From Andrena cerasifolii (lineage: Eukaryota > Arthropoda > Insecta > Hymenoptera > Andrenidae): a DNA stretch of 64,000 nucleotides. Location of the stretch: assembly GCF_050908995.1 (NCBI RefSeq), contig NC_135119.1, positions 21,171,001 to 21,235,000 of the forward strand. Reading direction: 5' to 3'. Below, piece after piece: positions 12,370 to 24,525 of the stretch. The position numbers were made by a program, and so were the translations under genes. How positions within the stretch are numbered: the stretch's first letter is position 1; each line of letters opens with the position of its first letter. The notes under the pieces are model-generated. The model had not been told where the DNA came from and made no database searches. It was given only the letters and a program-made list of their open reading frames with translations.

Positions 12370-14900
12370 TTTTTTAATTCTCCATTGATCCCTGAGAAAA
12401 TTCACAGCTGGATATTGTACATAGAACAAAGATCTTTTCATTATTAATAAAAACATTATATTACCAAAGTGAATAGAAATTTTTTTTTATGTTACAACTC
12501 TGTTGGATTTTGAAAACTTCCAAAAGTTCTGGGGCAGATAATCTTAAATTTTGAAGATTAGAATTGAAAGCGAGCTTTTCGGTTTGGTTGAAAGGCAGTT
12601 TGATTCTTCAGAATATTCAAGAATTATTGTTCTCTTCGCCTTTGCTTTCCTTAATTAAATTTAATTATGATACTTGGATAATCAAAGCAGTGCTTAGTTA
12701 AATAGTAGCTTAGCGATGGACGTTCTACTATATTCTTTTCAAGTAGAAGAATTGAGGGAATTGAATAGCATTTGCAGAAGTTATCGGGAATTGATTGGAA
12801 GCCAAATGTGAGATCATACGGGGGGAGCGACTGAAAAATGAAATCGTCATCGAATTTTCTATGCAAATGCATGTTACTGCACCATGGACAGCGTCAACAA
12901 GCATTTGTTGATTACGTATGCGCGGAACGCGCAGCAATGATTGTGAACAGGAATTAATAATTAATTCACCATACAGCGCAGCAATAATATGAGGAGCGAA
13001 TGGATTCGTTGCGCGATGGAAATGTTATCCCGTTAACGAACACGATTTACAATTAAATATTATAATAGATTCGCGACGGTCATTCCTGCGTGGTTATTTT
13101 TAATAATTGATTCGACGATTGGTCTGCAAGCAAATATCCGTAAAGGGAATGGCTAATAAATTTCATCTCAGCTGTACTTTCTCTCCTACCTCGTCGCAAA
13201 TGTATGCTTCAAAACGATGTTGAAACACAGTTGAAGGGACAGAGAATTTTTATTCTACATTTTATAAAAATTTAATGTTTCGTTGCTCGAGGAATTTACC
13301 TCTCTTCAGTAGCTTTGTAAAACATCTTCATAAGCTACAGTCCTAAAAAAAATAACTAGAAATATATTTGTACTTTATCAAATTCTGAGACATCCAGTAT
13401 CACGAAATAATTTCTTAAAATACAAACGTACTACTTACAACTAGACCGACGACAAAACGCTTTCTTTCTAATTAAATACATAATCAAACTTTTCATTTTC
13501 AGAATTTTAAATTACTTCACTTAGCCTTAAATTTGATTTTAAGTTCACTGCACTTCCTCAAGTGTATTCTGCACACCACGCTGTCCACTGCGCTCTTCCT
13601 CGCTTCCGAATATCAGCTACGCAAGCCCTCTATCGCGTCCCATAAAAAAAAGAAGCCGTTTTGAAGATACGCCAAAGTTCCGTGGCCAGGTAGTTTCAGG
13701 ATCGCGAAATTTCGTGCCCCCGGGTCTCAATTATGGAACAAACGCCTCCCCTCGAATGCCGCCGATGTAAACAGCGATTTTCTGGCTGCCTGTACACAGA
13801 ATTAAAAGCACTCTTGAGGACTGAAACGTTCGAACGAGGCGGCTGTTAGCTTGCCATTTCAGGAACGCCAATATTTGCGAGCTTATCGTTTCCTTGGAGC
13901 ATCCTTTTTTTTTTCTCCCCCCCGCGACTCGCCCCGCCAGGGGTTATCGGCGATATGTATCGGACGCAGGGCTTGCCGAGGACGTTTTCATTTAAATTTG
14001 TATCGAGAACGGCTGACAGTATATGTACAGAGGAACCGTATCGACGAGCATCCTCCCTTACCCTCTTTCTCCCGTTGTCGAAGCAGAATGAGTAATCAAG
14101 GCGTCCCGTTGCTCCGGAGAGAGGTGTTTATCGAACGATTCCAAGGGAAATCCGTTTATGCGAGAATAGTTTCGTCGAATTCGGGGGTTAATTTCGCGGC
14201 AAATGTTTGCACCGCTGATTTCGACAAATATTTCCAGGCGTACCTTAATAATTCCGACGTGGCTGCTGCTTTTCACTGGTGCTCGGCTCTGGAGTTTTTT
14301 AACAAGTTCACTGTCAAAATTGGACATTGGGATTTTCATAAATTATTATTAAATTTCTGCCTTCACTGCGACACTATAGGTTGTTTAATTTAAATGTTTC
14401 AAGTATTAGCTAGTATTACTAGGGCAAGAAAATTTTATTTGTCTGGGTGGAGTGGAATAGCCAGTGCTGAATGCTAATGATAGTATTAGTTAGCAGTTTG
14501 TTATTAGAATTAGTGTAATTAAAAATTGAACTTATTTTACTTATCTTGAGGACGAGGAAATATCGCACAGTTTTATGCCTGGAAACATGTTCTGTTCATG
14601 TTTTAAACAATTTTCATATTTAGTGAAAGTGAAGATACAAATACTATCAGATAAGCCAGTTTGAAATTTTCAAGCAAAGCTAATCTTTATAAGTTAAATT
14701 AAACCAACTGAAACCATCAAATTTATTGTTTACCATTTTAAATCATTCTTACATCCCAACAGAAACGTCAGTTCGTCCATTCCCCCATAACCCATCATTG
14801 CCAAATGAAAATACTATTTACATCTATACCATTATATAAATTTGATGTTGCATACTTTGAAATGCGTTTTGTCAATAAATATTAACTGTACTCACATGTG
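12370..14900. other. Unique non-coding DNA
   Basis: Mostly AT-rich; 13560-14330 is GC-richer and holds a 180-codon TTG-initiated frame (13851-14393) plus an antisense 93-codon frame, neither with recognisable domains. No repeats seen until 14901. Confidence 0.45.
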
Positions 14901-15222
14901 TCTTACATCACTTTGTCCGTCTTGACAGGAGGAAGGTTTCAACGTTTTTATTATTATTTTTTTAAATAATCTGTCTATCTATATATATAAAATCCAAATA
15001 CTACTGACATTCACTCACTCACTCACACTGATCCTATCACCATGTAAGGTAGGCAGACTCCTCTTACATCACTTTGTTCGTCTTGACAGGAGGAAGGTTT
15101 CAACGTTATTATTATTATTTTTTTTAAATAATCTGTCTATCTATATATATAAAATCCAAATACCACTGACACTCACTCACTCACTCACACTGATCCTATC
15201 ACCATGTAAGGTAGGCAGACTC
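14901..15222. repeat. Tandem duplication, 161-bp unit x2
   Basis: Copies at 14901-15061 and 15062-15222 differ at only a few bases. Each contains CTTGACAGGAGGAAGG, a (TTA)n/T-run, CTATCTATATATATAAAAT, a (CACT)n stretch and CACCATGTAAGGTAGGCAGA. A partial third unit (TCTTA) follows. The combination of TCTATATATATAAAA and CTCACTCACTCAC blocks resembles termini of insect Helitron/Helentron non-autonomous elements. That assignment is tentative because no CTAG hairpin end was identified. Confidence 0.8.
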
Positions 15223-15251
15223 CTCTTAGCCCCTAGCTAGATGCCCCCTAA

Positions 15252-15472
15252 TGCCGCGTTTCCACCAAGGCGAACACGAACAAAAACATTGTTCGTGAAC
15301 GTTTTTGTCTTTTCTTGCCGTGTCCAAACCACCGCAAATAGAACAGAACGTTCGCATACGATTCGTGCGCTGAGTTTTGTTCATGTTTGCGGCGGTGTGG
15401 ACCCGGCAAGAACAGACGAAAACATTCGCGAACAATGTTTTTGTTCGTGTCCGCCTTGGTGGAGACGCGGCA
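15252..15472. mobile_element. 221-bp near-perfect palindromic MITE
   Basis: TGCCGCGTTTCCACCAAGGC at the left is mirrored by its complement at the right end. Pairing continues almost to the centre through GAACACGAACAAAAACATTG and GTGTCC..CACCGC blocks, giving a ~105-bp stem. Both ends lie close to the preceding tandem duplication. No confident target duplication. The open frames across it simply read the two arms. Confidence 0.85.
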
Positions 15473-16150
15473 GAAGAAACCTTTTTAAAAACTCCCTCCC
15501 CTTCAGCGAAAGAAGATGTATAACCCGGGCAACGCCAGGAGCTTTAACCCAGTCTATTAATACAAATCGCGACATCGATATTTCAAGAACGTCTCACAGT
15601 TTTTTCGTACATTCGAGGCTGTCAGATCGCGTGTCGTCGACACCGTGTCCAGCACAGCGCTTTTTCCCCCGGGAAGCAAGGAAACAAAGATGGCAGCGAC
15701 GTCGACGGTGGTTCGACGTCTTCGCGTTTTTCTTAACTGCTCCTCTTTTCCTCGTTTACAAACAGATGTCAATGGCAGTGTCTGCGGGCTCCTTTTTCCT
15801 TTGTCCCCTGGAATCATGGTAATTGCAGGCGAAATGACCGGGCTACTCGCAGTCTCGTCGCCGAAATCGACGCCCATCACGGTGGTTAGGCATTCGGCCA
15901 ACCAGAGTTCAACGAACTGGTCGGAGCCCGTTCCACGGGCGATCCTCGTTTTCGTTCTGATTCCGCGGGATCATCCTGCCAGCATCGTTTCGCTCTCACG
16001 GATTGCGTGATTCTCTTTCCGCCGTTCGACGATCGACCTCGGCCGAGCAACATATTTCTATAAGGATCAGGTTTGCCGCTTCGTCAGCAGGGCCCTTTGG
16101 CTCCCTGACAATGAGCCAAATATCAAGGAAGCCTGTAATCTCAGCCTTAG
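15473..16150. other. CpG-rich unique DNA
   Basis: GC-rich with overlapping frames on both strands, none recognisable. No repeats seen. Confidence 0.45.
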
Positions 16151-16648
16151 TCAGTTTTCAGATTTCTGAGGCTGATGGATCGTCCTTTGAATTTTTTTTC
16201 GCTCGTGTTTAGGGGCTGTTCTTAGCTAGACTTGCGACAGGGGTAAGCTTGATTCTTTAGATTATTTATCGTGGTTTTGCCAAGAAATTTGAAGCAACTC
16301 AGGGACCTAGACTGTTTAAAGGCTCCCCCAAACCAACGGTAACTTCGCGGCGCGGAGCAGATCCGCCGCGGAGCAAATAAGGCAGCAGTTTTTTATACGT
16401 GGTGGCTTATGGGCAGTGTTATGTGATCCGCGGCGGATCCGCTCCGCGCCACGAAATTCGTGTTGGTTTGGGGGAGCCTTTAAACAGTCTAGGTCCTCGA
16501 GTTGCTTCAAATTTCTTGGCAAAACCACGGTAAATAATCTAAAGAATCAAGCTTACCCCTGTCGCAAGTCTAGCTAAGGACAGCCCCTAAACACGAGCGA
16601 AAAAAAATTCAAAGGACGATCCATCAGCCCCAGAAATCTGAAAACTGA
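16151..16648. mobile_element. Foldback element, ~235-bp arms with GC-rich core
   Basis: TCAGTTTTCAGATTTCT (16151) pairs with AGAAATCTGAAAACTGA (ending 16648). Complementarity continues inward through TTCGCTCGTGTTTAGG, GGTAAGCTTGATTCTTTAGA, TTTAAAGGCTCCCCCAAACC and GCGGAGC-GATCCGCCGCGG. A loop of only ~30 bp remains near 16384-16416. Minor mismatches show some age. The GC-rich core could itself be a nested smaller MITE. Confidence 0.85.
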
Positions 16649-16760
16649 TTCAAGCCTGTCACCCTTTACGCCGAAGTGAAGCGCAGCGACTACGCATCAC
16701 CCATATGACAGAACACCGCCGACGAACATTTCGCTTTGGTTCCACCTTTAGAAATAGGAG

Positions 16761-16851
16761 TAAACAGTCTAGGTGTTCAAGATACTTCAAGTTTCTTGGC
16801 AAAACCACGATAAATAATCTAAAGAATCAAGCTTACCCCTGTCGCTAGTCT
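16761..16851. repeat. Third partial copy of the 16151-16648 arm
   Basis: TAAACAGTCTAGG, then TTTCTTGGCAAAACCACG, AATAATCTAAAGAATC and AAGCTTACCCCTGTCGC repeat in direct orientation the right arm of the neighbouring foldback (16481-16573). Only this internal part is present. Confidence 0.85.
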
Positions 16852-19183
16852 ATGCGCTGTAAGATCGCTCATGGCTCGTCGATTCGCGCTCGCCAAGTTG
16901 ACTCGCCGAACCTGGGCGAGCCGAGCAAGCTCGCCGATCCACGCACCGTCTGATTCCACTTTAAGAATAATTTATCTAATTGCTGTTCTTATGGAGCAAT
17001 TAAAGTGATGGTTTGTAGTTGTGATTTAATGAAGGACACTTGTTGGAGACTTATCGAAACTTGTTTTGTAAGTATATTACTTTTGTGAATTGCTTTTAGT
17101 AAACGAATTCAGATTAAATAGAAAAGCACGGAAGAAGTAGGTAATGGAGACACGAAGCATATTCCGAAGCTGTAAGAGTAATTTTATCTTTGTGAAATCT
17201 CATCTTTTTGTGAATTAAATGGCTTTCCCGAAGTATTATTAAAGTCGGAACTCCCAAAGCCGTGTCGAGCTCACAAAACATTGTCTTCAGCAAATATGTG
17301 CAAGATTTCTGTTAGCGCGGCGTCAGTTTTATTCCTCAGATTTAACAGTCTTGAAAAATCCAGTTACGAATGCGTCGATACTCTGGCCGACGAGTTCTCA
17401 ACGTGGATTATCGGTTTAAAATTTCAAATCGCTCGTATATCTCGCATCACGTGGCCGCGAGCCGACAGCCAATTAATCGGATTATGGTAGAAGTTATTGC
17501 TTTCACGGCGAATACTTGAAACTTGTTTCATTACGTAGGGCCTTGGATTACGTAGTCATGCATGCTGAAAGTTCCCCATACAAGGTAACTGTACGCATTC
17601 ATTGAAGGGCCATTAAGTTGGCCAATAAGTAGCAAAACGTTTTTATACCGATGCGGATTCAGAAGCATTTCCAATTAGAAGTTTGAAACAGCTTTCATGC
17701 TTCCTTCAATTGAGTCCCTTCTCATTTCCCGAAAAATACGGCACTGGAAACATATGTTGCGTCACTTGAATATTAAATATGTTATCATTTATACCTTTCT
17801 TATTATTAGTCCTAGGAAAATAGTACCATAAAATATTTATTGCAAAATTATGTAGCTCCCTACTTTGGCCAAAATGATTGTTTGGATACGAATTATTTTG
17901 TCAATCGTATTGCTATGAAAATTCTGCGTGTTACATAAACTTGAGAGTGCTGCGGTAAATATTTCCCGCAGTGTATATCTAATTTTATTATCACCAATAC
18001 AAAAAAAAACATAGGAGCGCGTGACGCAATAATTATATTTCAAAATTTTCTAACAAAATTACCGAACGTACGATGCAATTAAATTTTCGCTTCGGATCTA
18101 TTCAAACTTAAACGATTATTTTCTCAGTTATAAATATAGTGAAATTGACAAAAAAGAAAAGAGGGGAAGAACGAAATTAGCCTGGTCGATACATTAACCG
18201 CATTTTCCTTCGGTGAACATTATGGGGTCCGTTTTTGCTGTGTACAATTGAGTATTAACTCATTTTTCATTGCTGGCAACGGAACGATGGCGGCGGAAAA
18301 ACGTGTTACAAAATAACCGCGTTAAAACGCGTTTCTTTGTCGCCGCGGTGGCCCGTGTTGCGAAACTGCAGCGGCATTTGTTAGGAAAGCCTGTCAAATG
18401 AGTTTTTCCTTTGCACCGAGCTGACGACCATTTTAATCGTTTTCCAATCTGCTACGCTGCTCTGAGAGTCACGAATTAGCACAGAGGTGCACAGATATTC
18501 GTCTATTAACCCATTTTAGTCCCTATTCTCTCACCCTGGCGGGACCGAAATTTTTTAATACTATTTCCCGGGAAAAAACGAAAGAAATAAATTACAAAAT
18601 AAATAACAGACGTGCGAATTTTGTAAGATTTTTTTATTTCCAGCGCTTTTACTATCCGCGCAATTTCTATGGCTCACATTAGGTCCATTTCGAAATGTAA
18701 ATTCATCTCCCTCCATGTGTATGGTCATTTTAAAAATTCGTAGATAAACAAATAGCTTTAATCGAAGTGCACAACGGTTAACATCGTCTGTCACCGCTGT
18801 TTCCCCCGAATAGTGTTCAATATTTATGGAACACGATTCGGGATAGTCAATTGCTTCCGGGGCATATTTTTTCGTTTGGAAAACAGCAATTGTAATGCAT
18901 ACAGGGCCCCAGAGAGCCGACGGTTTATACTGCGCCATATTTATCGCAGCAGCAATTTCCGTTTGTTTTAATCCCGTTGGAAAAAATATTCCCAACCTCG
19001 AACGAAATTCGAATACACTCGTATTAATTATTACGCCGTTCCCGTTCCCTCTGAATTCTTCTGGCATAATAATTAACAATTCACGGTTAGGCTTCTAACA
19101 GTATTCTACTGCAGCCTCGCCCTTTACTTCGCTAGTCTTTATGTATTATTTTTCTCTGTATGTTTCAAGTAATAAATACGAAT
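16852..19183. other. Unique non-coding DNA
   Basis: Contains one degenerate dispersed repeat (annotated separately). Otherwise no gene, RNA or inverted repeat is seen. 18200-18480 is CpG-richer. Confidence 0.45.
17800..17975. repeat. Degenerate dispersed repeat, copy A
   Basis: Shares with 32530-32690 the ordered blocks TATTAGT, TTATTGCAAAA, TTGGCCAAA, GGATA(C/T)GAATTATTTT, CAATC(G/A)TATT, GAAAATT(C/T)TGCGT and ACTTGAGAGT/ATTTGAGAGT. Both copies are in the same orientation. The family is unrecognised. Confidence 0.7.

Positions 19184-19270
<87 letters not shown>
19184..19270. repeat. (AAC)n(AAT)n microsatellite
   Basis: Thirteen AAC units followed by sixteen AAT units without interruption. 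The asparagine-run frame over it is an artefact. Confidence 0.97.
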
Positions 19271-19379
19271 TATAATTTCTTAAAATCTCCGAGAAAAAGT
19301 GTAGCAGTGAGTAGCTTCAAACACTCCCGTTCCCTTTTGTTCCATTGGACAGAATAACGGAAATACTTCTGCCCGTAGA

Positions 19380-20680
19380 GCGTCCCCTATTCGCGGGCAG
19401 CTGCTGGTAACCTCGAAGGTAGCGCGAATCCCCAAACTCATTGTCAGAAACAACGAACACTTCCGAAATGTGTCGTAAAGCCGGAACAGCGGCAGGTGCT
19501 AGCAGACACTATCGCCACAGCGACATTATCGTATTCTTTCAATCCACTGTATAACGGGGTCTGAAGCTTATCGCGAGATAAATTGATACGCCAGCCGGCT
19601 CCCGCGTTCGCCCGCGTTCAGCGTAATTTCCATTCCTCTCAACCGCCACCGGCGGTTTCCTATTTTCCCGGCGTCTATTTCTTCCTCCCTATCACACTTA
19701 ATTCTATTTCGCGGGCCGCGGAGCCGCCCCCGTGCTCTCCGGGACGTACGTGCGAAACCCGTTGCGGCCTCGTTACCGCGGCGCGATTTTGCTCGTCCGC
19801 GGAATTACATTCGCGCCCACCCCGCCGGGGCGTCGGAAGGCACGAATCTTCTTTCACGATCGCGACGACAGCGGGGGTAGTTTCCGGTGTCGTCGTCGCC
19901 GTGAGACACGCGGCCGTGGATCCTCGCTAGCAGGAAGGCGAACGAGACCGCGGGAGGGGAGGGAAGAAAGGGCTGTTTCGACGAGACGATCTTTCGGAGT
20001 AACTGCACTCCTGCGGATTAGCCGTTCGACGAGCGTTTTTTTTTTCGGCAGCCTCGCCCCGCGGCCGCGCGGAATGGGCCAGGCAGCTGTCTTTTTTCGA
20101 ATTACCTTTTTGATTTATGGTCGCGCGGTTATCCGTTTTCCCATTTACATGCAGATGCTCCCCGGGCAGATCGACGTAATTGTACCGGCGGAGCGGGAAT
20201 ACGGTGCCGCCAGACGTGTTCGGGTTTTCTTCCAAATCCCCGCTCGTTCGTCGCCCGCGATCCCGTCGCTCGTTCCCTGTTCTCTCTTCTTTTTTTTTTT
20301 TTTTTTTCGAAAGTGCACACTTGCTCGTATCGCCGGGGATAACTTTTATTGGCCACTGGCTGACGTTCCGTTGGATGGAGCCGCGCCGCGAAACCGGCGG
20401 GCTTGCGTGCCGCTGAAAGTAGGAATAGCGATTATTGCCTGACAACGGGGGTGGCGCTCCGTTTTTACGAAGGGCGAGGCGCGGAATTGGCTCCAACTCT
20501 TCTCGATCTCTGGCATAATGGCGCGAAGGTTCGCTCGCGATTTATGGCGCAGGGCGGGGTGTGAAGGTTCGCTGACGAACGTAGCATTCCTATCCAGCGC
20601 TGTATTTCTCTCTTCAGATCGGACAGGCTTCCTGCGAGCAACTCTTTCGTATTTTTAATAGCGCTGGAAGTCATTTCTGG
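19380..20680. other. CpG-rich island
   Basis: Strongly GC/CpG-rich sequence with long stop-poor frames on both strands (for example 236 codons at 19732-20442 plus, 189 at 19927-20496 minus). Such mirror-image frames are expected from GC-rich DNA. No protein domain recognised. It includes a (T)n tract at 20290-20309. A promoter or enhancer role is possible but unproven. Confidence 0.45.
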
Positions 20681-20691
20681 GGTATGCTTAA

Positions 20692-21404
20692 GGGGGGAGC
20701 CTGGTGTAACTGGCTGAAGATCGAGGCATTTTTCGGGAATTTTTTTAAAAGAAAGTATTTAATCGATCTTTCTGAAACTTTCAGGATATTGTATTATTAG
20801 TTTATGGTAGATAAATAAAAAATTGTATTAAAAAAGAGCGGCAAATAACAGAGTTATACGGGCTTATGCCCAGTCCGTTGGCGACGCAATTGTTCCACTG
20901 TGAGCACCGTAGCGTCTACTGTATTCATCAGAAACCAAAAGTCGAACATTTTTTGTTTAGTTTATGAGTGCACGCACAAATCGTATAAATTCATAACTTA
21001 AAAGATGCAAAATTGAACAAATGGCGGCCTCTTGAAAAAAAAGTTCACTTTTTCCAACGAAATTTTGCCTTAAATGTGTAAAAAAAGTTATTTATTTAAA
21101 CAATATCATTATACGAATAGCTAAGCTCTGTGAAGAAAATGTTCACAAATATCCGTGCATAAAGTCATGTCCGTTGGTTGAATATTTTTGGAGTTACATT
21201 GCCCGCAAATTGTAAAACTGTCGTTTCGAGCAAAACACATTTCTAGTTTTCTGGTAACCTGGTGCTCCGCAGCAAAACCGACTATATCCGCTATAATTTT
21301 TCGAATTTCGTTTTGCGGCTTTGGGAACATATTATCGTGATGTTCAACTATTGATTTATGCGAAATAAAAATCGGGTCTTCGCCCCGCTACACCAGGCTC
21401 CCCC
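20692..21404. mobile_element. 713-bp TIR element with TTAA duplication
   Basis: The left end GGGGGGAGCCTGGTGTA and right end (reverse complement GGGGGAGCCTGGTGTA) match over 16 bp, with one extra G at the left. Perfect TTAA flanks both sides (20688-20691 and 21405-21408). TTAA duplications are characteristic of piggyBac and Kolobok superfamilies; G-rich ends fit Kolobok somewhat better than the CCC/CAC ends usual for piggyBac. The interior has one 69-codon frame (21121-21330, minus) with several cysteines but no recognisable transposase, so it is non-autonomous. Confidence 0.87.
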
Positions 21405-21408
21405 TTAA

Positions 21409-23696
21409 ATAGGGCACAGAGTACCTATATCCGTAGTTGTGAAGTGTCATTTTAATTATAGCGGATTACAACGCGCATTCCTTTGTATCGGGTACTGACT
21501 TTTCAGGTAAATGCTTGATCTCACCCCTAATGACAGTCAAAAGGTCCCATTACGCTTCGATAGAACGCCAAAGCCGTTAAGCGCACCTCGGTGAATTCAA
21601 TCGATACATCAAGCTCTTTGAGCGAAGCTCTGTACACACCTAATTCGCGAAGCACCGCTCTCCGCGGAAACGCTGAAAGTTCGCTGCGGATATGATACTG
21701 CCTTATTACGCCAGGCAGTCGTCTACCGCGTAAGAACTCGAACTGTTTAATCGCAGCAATTGCACGTCGAATTACCCGTTGCGAACGCGAGGATCGACTC
21801 TGTTGCTGTTCAGAAGGGCGCGAGGGGATGAGAATGTGCGACTCAACAGATCTACCTGCACGCCATTGTCGTGCCATGTAATGTACATATCGTAATTTAA
21901 TGCACACGTCTGGAATTTATACTTCTGATCCTTGAAAGAATAACTTTTGGAGGAAATAATAGGTGACAAGTGACGATCTACTTTATCGAATCTTCTGACG
22001 CAGACATTATGATTAAGATTCGGCAATCGCATTTAGATTTCAGTATTTATACAATGTGGCAGTGGTATATTTTTGAAATTGTCATGATTCGTTCGACTTT
22101 TTCGCTTACAGTGACATATTTATAGGCACGCGCGTGAATAGGTATCTAATTACAGTTCCAAAAAATCTTGGTCTCTCGACGGCTCGTGCATCATATTTTC
22201 GCGTGGTGTATGCTATTCCACACACGCTATTTCAATATCGCTTTGCAGTGCGCCTGGGATTTCAGACACGTTCACTTGGCAGAGGCGACGCTGCTGAAAA
22301 AAGAAATAGAGAGAGATGAAAAATGTGTGGATAGGTGTATGTATTCAGAAATAGTGGTTGCCAGTCCCAAAAGGGCCGCATCTGAAAAAGTCCGAGGTTC
22401 CAGCAGTGTAAATCCATTTGATATACCTACATTCCTTTAGCCCTCCACAACCAAAATATTTAGGACATTGATTGACATAAAAAAAAATCCATATAGAGTA
22501 GCAGGCATTTTAATTTCATTTCATAAATATTTTTAATGAAACATATTTTTTTTAACGTACAAAAAAAGGTTCGTGATTTCTGCGTTACAATAGTTGAAGA
22601 TGGAAATACTATAAATTAACACCTGCAATAATACTATACAGATAATATGATACGTCACCTTAAAGTCACGTGACGTTATAGATAGGGGATGAAAAAAACT
22701 TCTACAGACCACCACGTACCATCCTTCGTCCACAGCGGATCAGTCAGAGTTTTCAGAATTTGTCCAACGCATCCCCCGTGCAACTCGACAGACCACCAAC
22801 GAAAGCAAGAAAAACATCACCCCCCAACCGCCGAGGTACAACGATGCACGATGTAACGGAAATTGCAGAGACACCGTCACTGAAACGCAATTATCACTCA
22901 ACAGTGTCTATATTTTCGCGTGGCTGGCCGTTGTTGCGTTCTGCATTAGTTCAGTAGCAATAATCATTATTTATCGCCACCCCCTTCGGACCCCCACCGA
23001 CCCTCCCCCCCCCCTCGCCCCAGCACCCTATTATATTAGTCCTCCGCGCCGCCGTTACCGTGCCACGCAAATCGAATTGATTTCCGGAATTTATCGCGCG
23101 ACAGATTTTCCCTTTGTCCAGCCCCTTCCTCCCCCACACCCCTGCGCGCGGCCGTGCTTTGTGCGGAAAACGCGCGAACGTGTAGGTACATGGACGCAGC
23201 TAGGTGCAAATAATAAATTCCCTACGAATAATAAATCAGCACGGCTGACCGGTTTACACTCGAGCGCAAACAGCCGCGGAATCGCGCATTATACCCGCGA
23301 GCTGCAATGACGCGGACGAGCGATTTCTCCAAGCGTTGTTTTCGCCCCAGCTAAATGGAACGAGGCATCTCCCATTCGACCTGGGCACGTTCCACCGCCA
23401 TTGCTGCCTCTGTCCTCCCTCCCTCGATTTCTTTCTTTCAGTTTTTCCGCCCGCGGCTTTCTTTGACGCTTGAATCCAGTCGATAACGAATGTTATTTTT
23501 AGATGGAATCGTTTGTCAGTGGAATACTCAAATCTGTAGGGAAGCTTTAACCGTCCGGCACACGGGTCATGAATAATTACGCTAAGACACGGACGGCGTA
23601 CTGCATACGCCATGCCATTTTTTTTCTCGCATTTTTAGAAAGCAGCAATAGGCTTTTTGTTTGTCTCTCGATTGAATAAATTTCTATTTTTAATGG
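21409..23696. other. Unique DNA with a C-tract island
   Basis: No coding content recognised. 22950-23480 is GC-rich. At 22979-23028 long C-runs (on the minus strand four or more G-runs separated by 1-7 bases) give a canonical G-quadruplex pattern on the minus strand. Confidence 0.5.
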
Positions 23697-23698
23697 TA

Positions 23699-24087
23699 AG
23701 GTGAATGTCCCAATTTCTGCTCATTTCCCCATTTCTGATCATTTCGTATTTTTCTTATTATTGTATGCGTTACGTTTGTACTATAGTTGCAAGAAAATAA
23801 TTCTAAATTATGTAAACATTTAAGCGAGTGCTGCACGAGCTTGGGGCAATACATACATCGCTATTCTTCATGAGCAGAAACAAGGACATTTAGAGCATTA
23901 TATATTTAAATACAAATTACTAATAGTTAAACATCTTGAAATATCTTTCTTAAATAGTTTTTGAATTGGGTGATTTATTATTAAAGAATTAATCAATTAC
24001 TCTGCAAATTTTTATCACAAACAAATTTTTTACACCTACTTTATGACGAGTTACCTCTTAAATCAGCAGAAATTGCGACATTCACCT
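23699..24087. mobile_element. 389-bp TIR element with TA duplication
   Basis: Left end AGGTGAATGTCCCAATTTCT (23699 on) and right end (reverse complement AGGTGAATGTCGCAATTTCT, ending 24087) differ by one base; TA flanks both sides (23697-23698, 24088-24089). The TIR continues through GCTCATTT/GCTGATTT. The interior is AT-rich and non-coding. Tc1/mariner-group MITE architecture. Confidence 0.88.
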
Positions 24088-24250
24088 TAGATATTTCAGG
24101 TGAAAAAATAATTCCCAAGTGTACAGAATAATAATAATTTAAAAAATAAAATTACCGAAGAAAAATTCTATTTTGTCAGTATTAATTGACAGAAGTCCAG
24201 ACATGGGGTAATGACCTGTTATATTTATTTGTAAATGTTGGATAGCTTGT

Positions 24251-24525
24251 AAGAGCACCTTCAGCAGTTAATAATATCGAATCTTCAGTACAGTGATTTT
24301 CTATTGGAATTCATATAGGTTCTAATGTTATTAATAAGATGTATTATAAATTGTACATGTGTTTATACGTTCGCGATTAACTAGTAATACATTCATTTAC
24401 GAAAATAAATGAGATTTATAATATTTTTGCTAGACTTAAGTTTCTCGAGAAATACTATAATTTCTCGAGAAATAATCAATAATCAATTATAAAATGTCTT
24501 GTGAATTTCTCGAGAAGGACCACTA
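24251..24525 (+). mobile_element. Truncated copy of the 46420-46931 hAT element
   Basis: About 275 bp matches 46669-46931 closely: AAGAGCACCTTCAGCAGTTA, TATTGGAATTCATATAGGT, ACGTTCGCGATTAACTA and the TTTCTCGAGAAAT palindromes. It ends AAGGACCACTA, where the full copy ends AAGGAACACTA. The left half and left terminus are missing. Confidence 0.88.

Noticed and set aside
14993..15195. Spaced CACT repeats as a CRISPR-like array
   Set aside because: Only two 161-bp tandem units with a simple-sequence core; no repeat-spacer architecture.
19160..19357. Poly-Asn frame
   Set aside because: Translation of (AAC)n(AAT)n.
19732..20442. 236-codon frame in a CpG-rich island
   Set aside because: Antisense frame of similar length, a homopolymer Phe/Lys tract and no recognised domain.
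21495..21515. CTTTTCAG|GTAAAT as a second ratchet point
   Set aside because: Short pyrimidine tract and weaker donor; no more than expected by chance in 64 kb.
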